A stretch of 6,127 nucleotides of DNA from Ruminococcus sp. UBA3800. Its GTDB lineage: Bacteria; Bacillota; Clostridia; Oscillospirales; Ruminococcaceae. The position numbers and the translations under genes are program-made. The notes beneath the pieces are model-generated. The model was not told the origin of the DNA, did not search any database, and saw only the letters and a program-made list of their open reading frames with translations. Where the stretch lies: positions 1-6,127 of the forward strand of contig DFEO01000107.1 of NCBI GenBank assembly GCA_002368715.1, in the 5' to 3' direction. This document shows positions 5,830-6,127 of the stretch, in pieces. Each line of letters opens with the position of its first letter. Position 1 is the stretch's first letter.

Positions 5830-6127
5830 TTATTTCAGCTTTCCCATTACTCTTCTTGTATTTACGCTGAGCCCGTGAGTTATTGCGATAGCAACGGCAT
5901 CAGCCGTATCATCGGGCTTTGGCACCTCTTTGAGGTGGAGCATTGTCTTTGTCATCTCCTGGACCTGCTTCTTTTCAGCCCTGCCATAGCCGACTATCGA
6001 GGATTTCACCTGGAGCGGTGTATACTCATAGATCGGGATGTTCTTTATGATCGCAGGCAGAAGCGTTACACCTCTCGCCTGTGCAACATCTATTGCTGTT
6101 TTCTCATTGGTGTTGAAAAACAGCTTC
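5830..6127 (-). CDS. ruvC: Crossover junction endodeoxyribonuclease RuvC (3' part only)
   Basis: RuvC is the dimeric, RNase H-fold nuclease that resolves Holliday junctions by symmetric nicking. I translated 98 C-terminal residues plus the TAA (5832-5830); the first complete codon is at 6126-6124. The segment starts [19 protein letters not shown], which aligns with the E. coli region just after catalytic Glu66. The codon cut at 6127 ends in G, consistent with that Glu. [18 protein letters not shown] carries the conserved basic DNA-contact residues. [15 protein letters not shown] contains the paired catalytic aspartates (DxxD, equivalent to Asp138 and Asp141 of E. coli). The first catalytic Asp and roughly 65 N-terminal residues lie beyond the window edge. 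The reading frame is intact throughout. The ruvA SD lies in the 12-nt gap after this gene. Confidence 0.96.
   Translation of the reverse strand, partial: KLFFNTNEKTAIDVAQARGVTLLPAIIKNIPIYEYTPLQVKSSIVGYGRAEKKQVQEMTKTMLHLKEVPKPDDTADAVAIAITHGLSVNTRRVMGKLK

Overview
The window is a run of genes that all lie on the minus strand, so transcription goes from high to low coordinates. The proteins look like those of a Gram-positive clostridial anaerobe, most likely a Ruminococcus-like member of the Oscillospiraceae. The reasons are the clostridial style of GlmM, RuvA and RuvB, the ecfA1-ecfA2 order typical of Firmicutes, strong AGGAGG-type Shine-Dalgarno (SD) sites, and frequent ATA, AGA and AGG codons alongside a roughly balanced base composition. 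The genus is an inference from sequence character, not from a search.

Layout in transcription order. (1) Holliday-junction module: the 3' part of ruvC (5830-6127, cut by the window edge), ruvA (5215-5817) and ruvB (4128-5165). (2) glmM, phosphoglucosamine mutase (2734-4080), followed by a zinc-ribbon Nudix hydrolase (2243-2734) and an RlmI-like class I methyltransferase (1380-2243). These three are joined by two identical TAATG stop/start overlaps. (3) A 53-codon lysine-rich small protein (1203-1364) with its own strong SD, followed directly by a GC-rich stem-loop (1170-1202). (4) The ATPase genes of an ECF vitamin transporter: ecfA1 (301-1149) and the 5' part of ecfA2 (1-289, cut by the window edge).

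All gaps are 53 nt or shorter and no clear promoter is visible inside, so the stretch can be read as one long operon or a chain of overlapping transcripts. Its functions are mixed: recombination repair, cell-wall precursor synthesis, nucleotide clean-up, nucleic-acid methylation and micronutrient uptake. This looks like a housekeeping region. I see no mobile element, CRISPR array, rRNA or tRNA, and no evidence of a new multi-gene system.

The points most worth a second look are local. The only good SD for ruvB lies 31 nt upstream of its start, separated from it by a perfect stem-loop. The Nudix protein aligns with NudC but has lost the NudC-specific substrate motif. The methyltransferase lacks the m5C catalytic cysteine motif and carries two inverted repeats with the same arms. 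The small Lys-rich protein is unrecognised.
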